The notes under the pieces: generated by a model
The model's database searches: none
Told to the model about the DNA's origin: nothing
What the model saw: only the letters and a program-made list of their open reading frames with translations
NCBI GenBank assembly: GCA_017518785.1
Contig: JAFWUA010000036.1
Location: 1 to 13,212 of the forward strand
Length of the DNA stretch: 13,212 bases
Origin: Neisseriaceae bacterium
Lineage (GTDB): Bacteria > Pseudomonadota > Gammaproteobacteria > Burkholderiales > Neisseriaceae
Direction: 5' to 3'
Shown here: positions 12,935-13,212 of the stretch, in pieces
Position numbering within the stretch: position 1 is the first letter of the stretch
Layout of the letters: every line of letters starts with the position of its first letter
Made by a program: the position numbers and the translations under genes

Positions 12935-13212
12935 ATGACTCCAAACATCAACAATCAAACTTTATCTTCACTATTTCAAAGATTTATTGATCAAATAGCA
13001 ATCTATTGGAAATATCGCCCAGAACAAAACGCAGAGTTATCAAACAGCATGATACTCTCTCTTTCAGATGGACAAGAGAGAGCCAAAACCATAACATTCA
13101 ATATAGATAGCAATCAAGACGAAACCACTTGGCAGAACAATCTACTCTCACAAGTACAAAACCAATTAAAGAAAACCCAAAAAAAATTCACAAAACCCAT
13201 TTGTTATTTAAG
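12935..13212 (+). CDS. Hypothetical protein, 3' end beyond the window
   Basis: An open frame of 92 codons runs from ATG 12935-12937 to the window edge without a stop. It begins MTPNINNQTLSSLFQRFIDQ and includes IYWKYRPEQNAEL, a SMILSLSDGQERAKTITFNID segment and a K/Q-rich stretch up to PICYL. It has a good ribosome site (GGAAAG at 12921-12926, 8 nt before the ATG) and an extended -10 promoter upstream, which together support a real gene. There is no signal peptide or membrane segment in the visible part. Codons include more CAA, AAC and ATA than the housekeeping genes. I do not recognise the family. Confidence 0.65.
   Translation, partial: MTPNINNQTLSSLFQRFIDQIAIYWKYRPEQNAELSNSMILSLSDGQERAKTITFNIDSNQDETTWQNNLLSQVQNQLKKTQKKFTKPICYL

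Overview
The window is about 13.2 kb of AT-rich (roughly 35-37% GC by eye), gene-dense bacterial chromosome. From remembered sequences, GlnRS, Tgt, TtcA and RNase G look most like those of Neisseriaceae (Betaproteobacteria). I could not run a search, so genus and species are open. There is no tRNA, rRNA, CRISPR array, prophage or intact insertion sequence.

Layout. Plus strand: the 3' part of an Smr-domain gene (2-547), a DUF2130 coiled-coil gene (635-1990) and glnS (2068-3744). A spacer of about 330 bp follows, holding the glnS terminator, a ~195-bp palindromic MITE-like element and the trxA terminator. Minus strand: trxA (4409-4077), then an apparent operon rng-recO-tgt read from 7921 down to 4532, then a D-alanyl-D-alanine endopeptidase/carboxypeptidase gene (9091-8021). 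Divergent from the last is ttcA (9211-10107, plus). Converging on ttcA is a minus-strand group: yggT-family gene (12778-12227), a small lipoprotein gene (12141-11704) and a double-ATPase oligopeptide-type ABC gene resembling yejF (11701-10181). A divergent, unrecognised plus-strand gene starts at 12935 and runs off the end.

Most genes are housekeeping: tRNA charging (glnS), tRNA modification (tgt makes queuosine precursor; ttcA makes 2-thiocytidine), RNA processing (rng), recombination repair (recO), thiol redox (trxA) and cell-wall turnover (pbpG-like).

The outstanding feature is a short repeat, AGTCTGCCGGAAA (usually followed by A or G). It occurs 14 times exactly and twice more with only its first base changed, about once per 0.9 kb. 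Four inverted pairs lie between genes; single copies lie between genes and inside genes. This density, the inverted pairs at gene ends and the tolerance inside conserved genes are the hallmarks of a DNA uptake sequence (DUS) as in Neisseriaceae. The 12-mer AGTCTGCCGGAA differs at two positions from the Simonsiella-type DUS as I remember it (AGGCTGCCTGAA). One change falls in the CTG core described as invariant in known dialects. It is therefore a candidate undescribed, core-variant DUS dialect, implying natural competence and a co-adapted ComP-type receptor.
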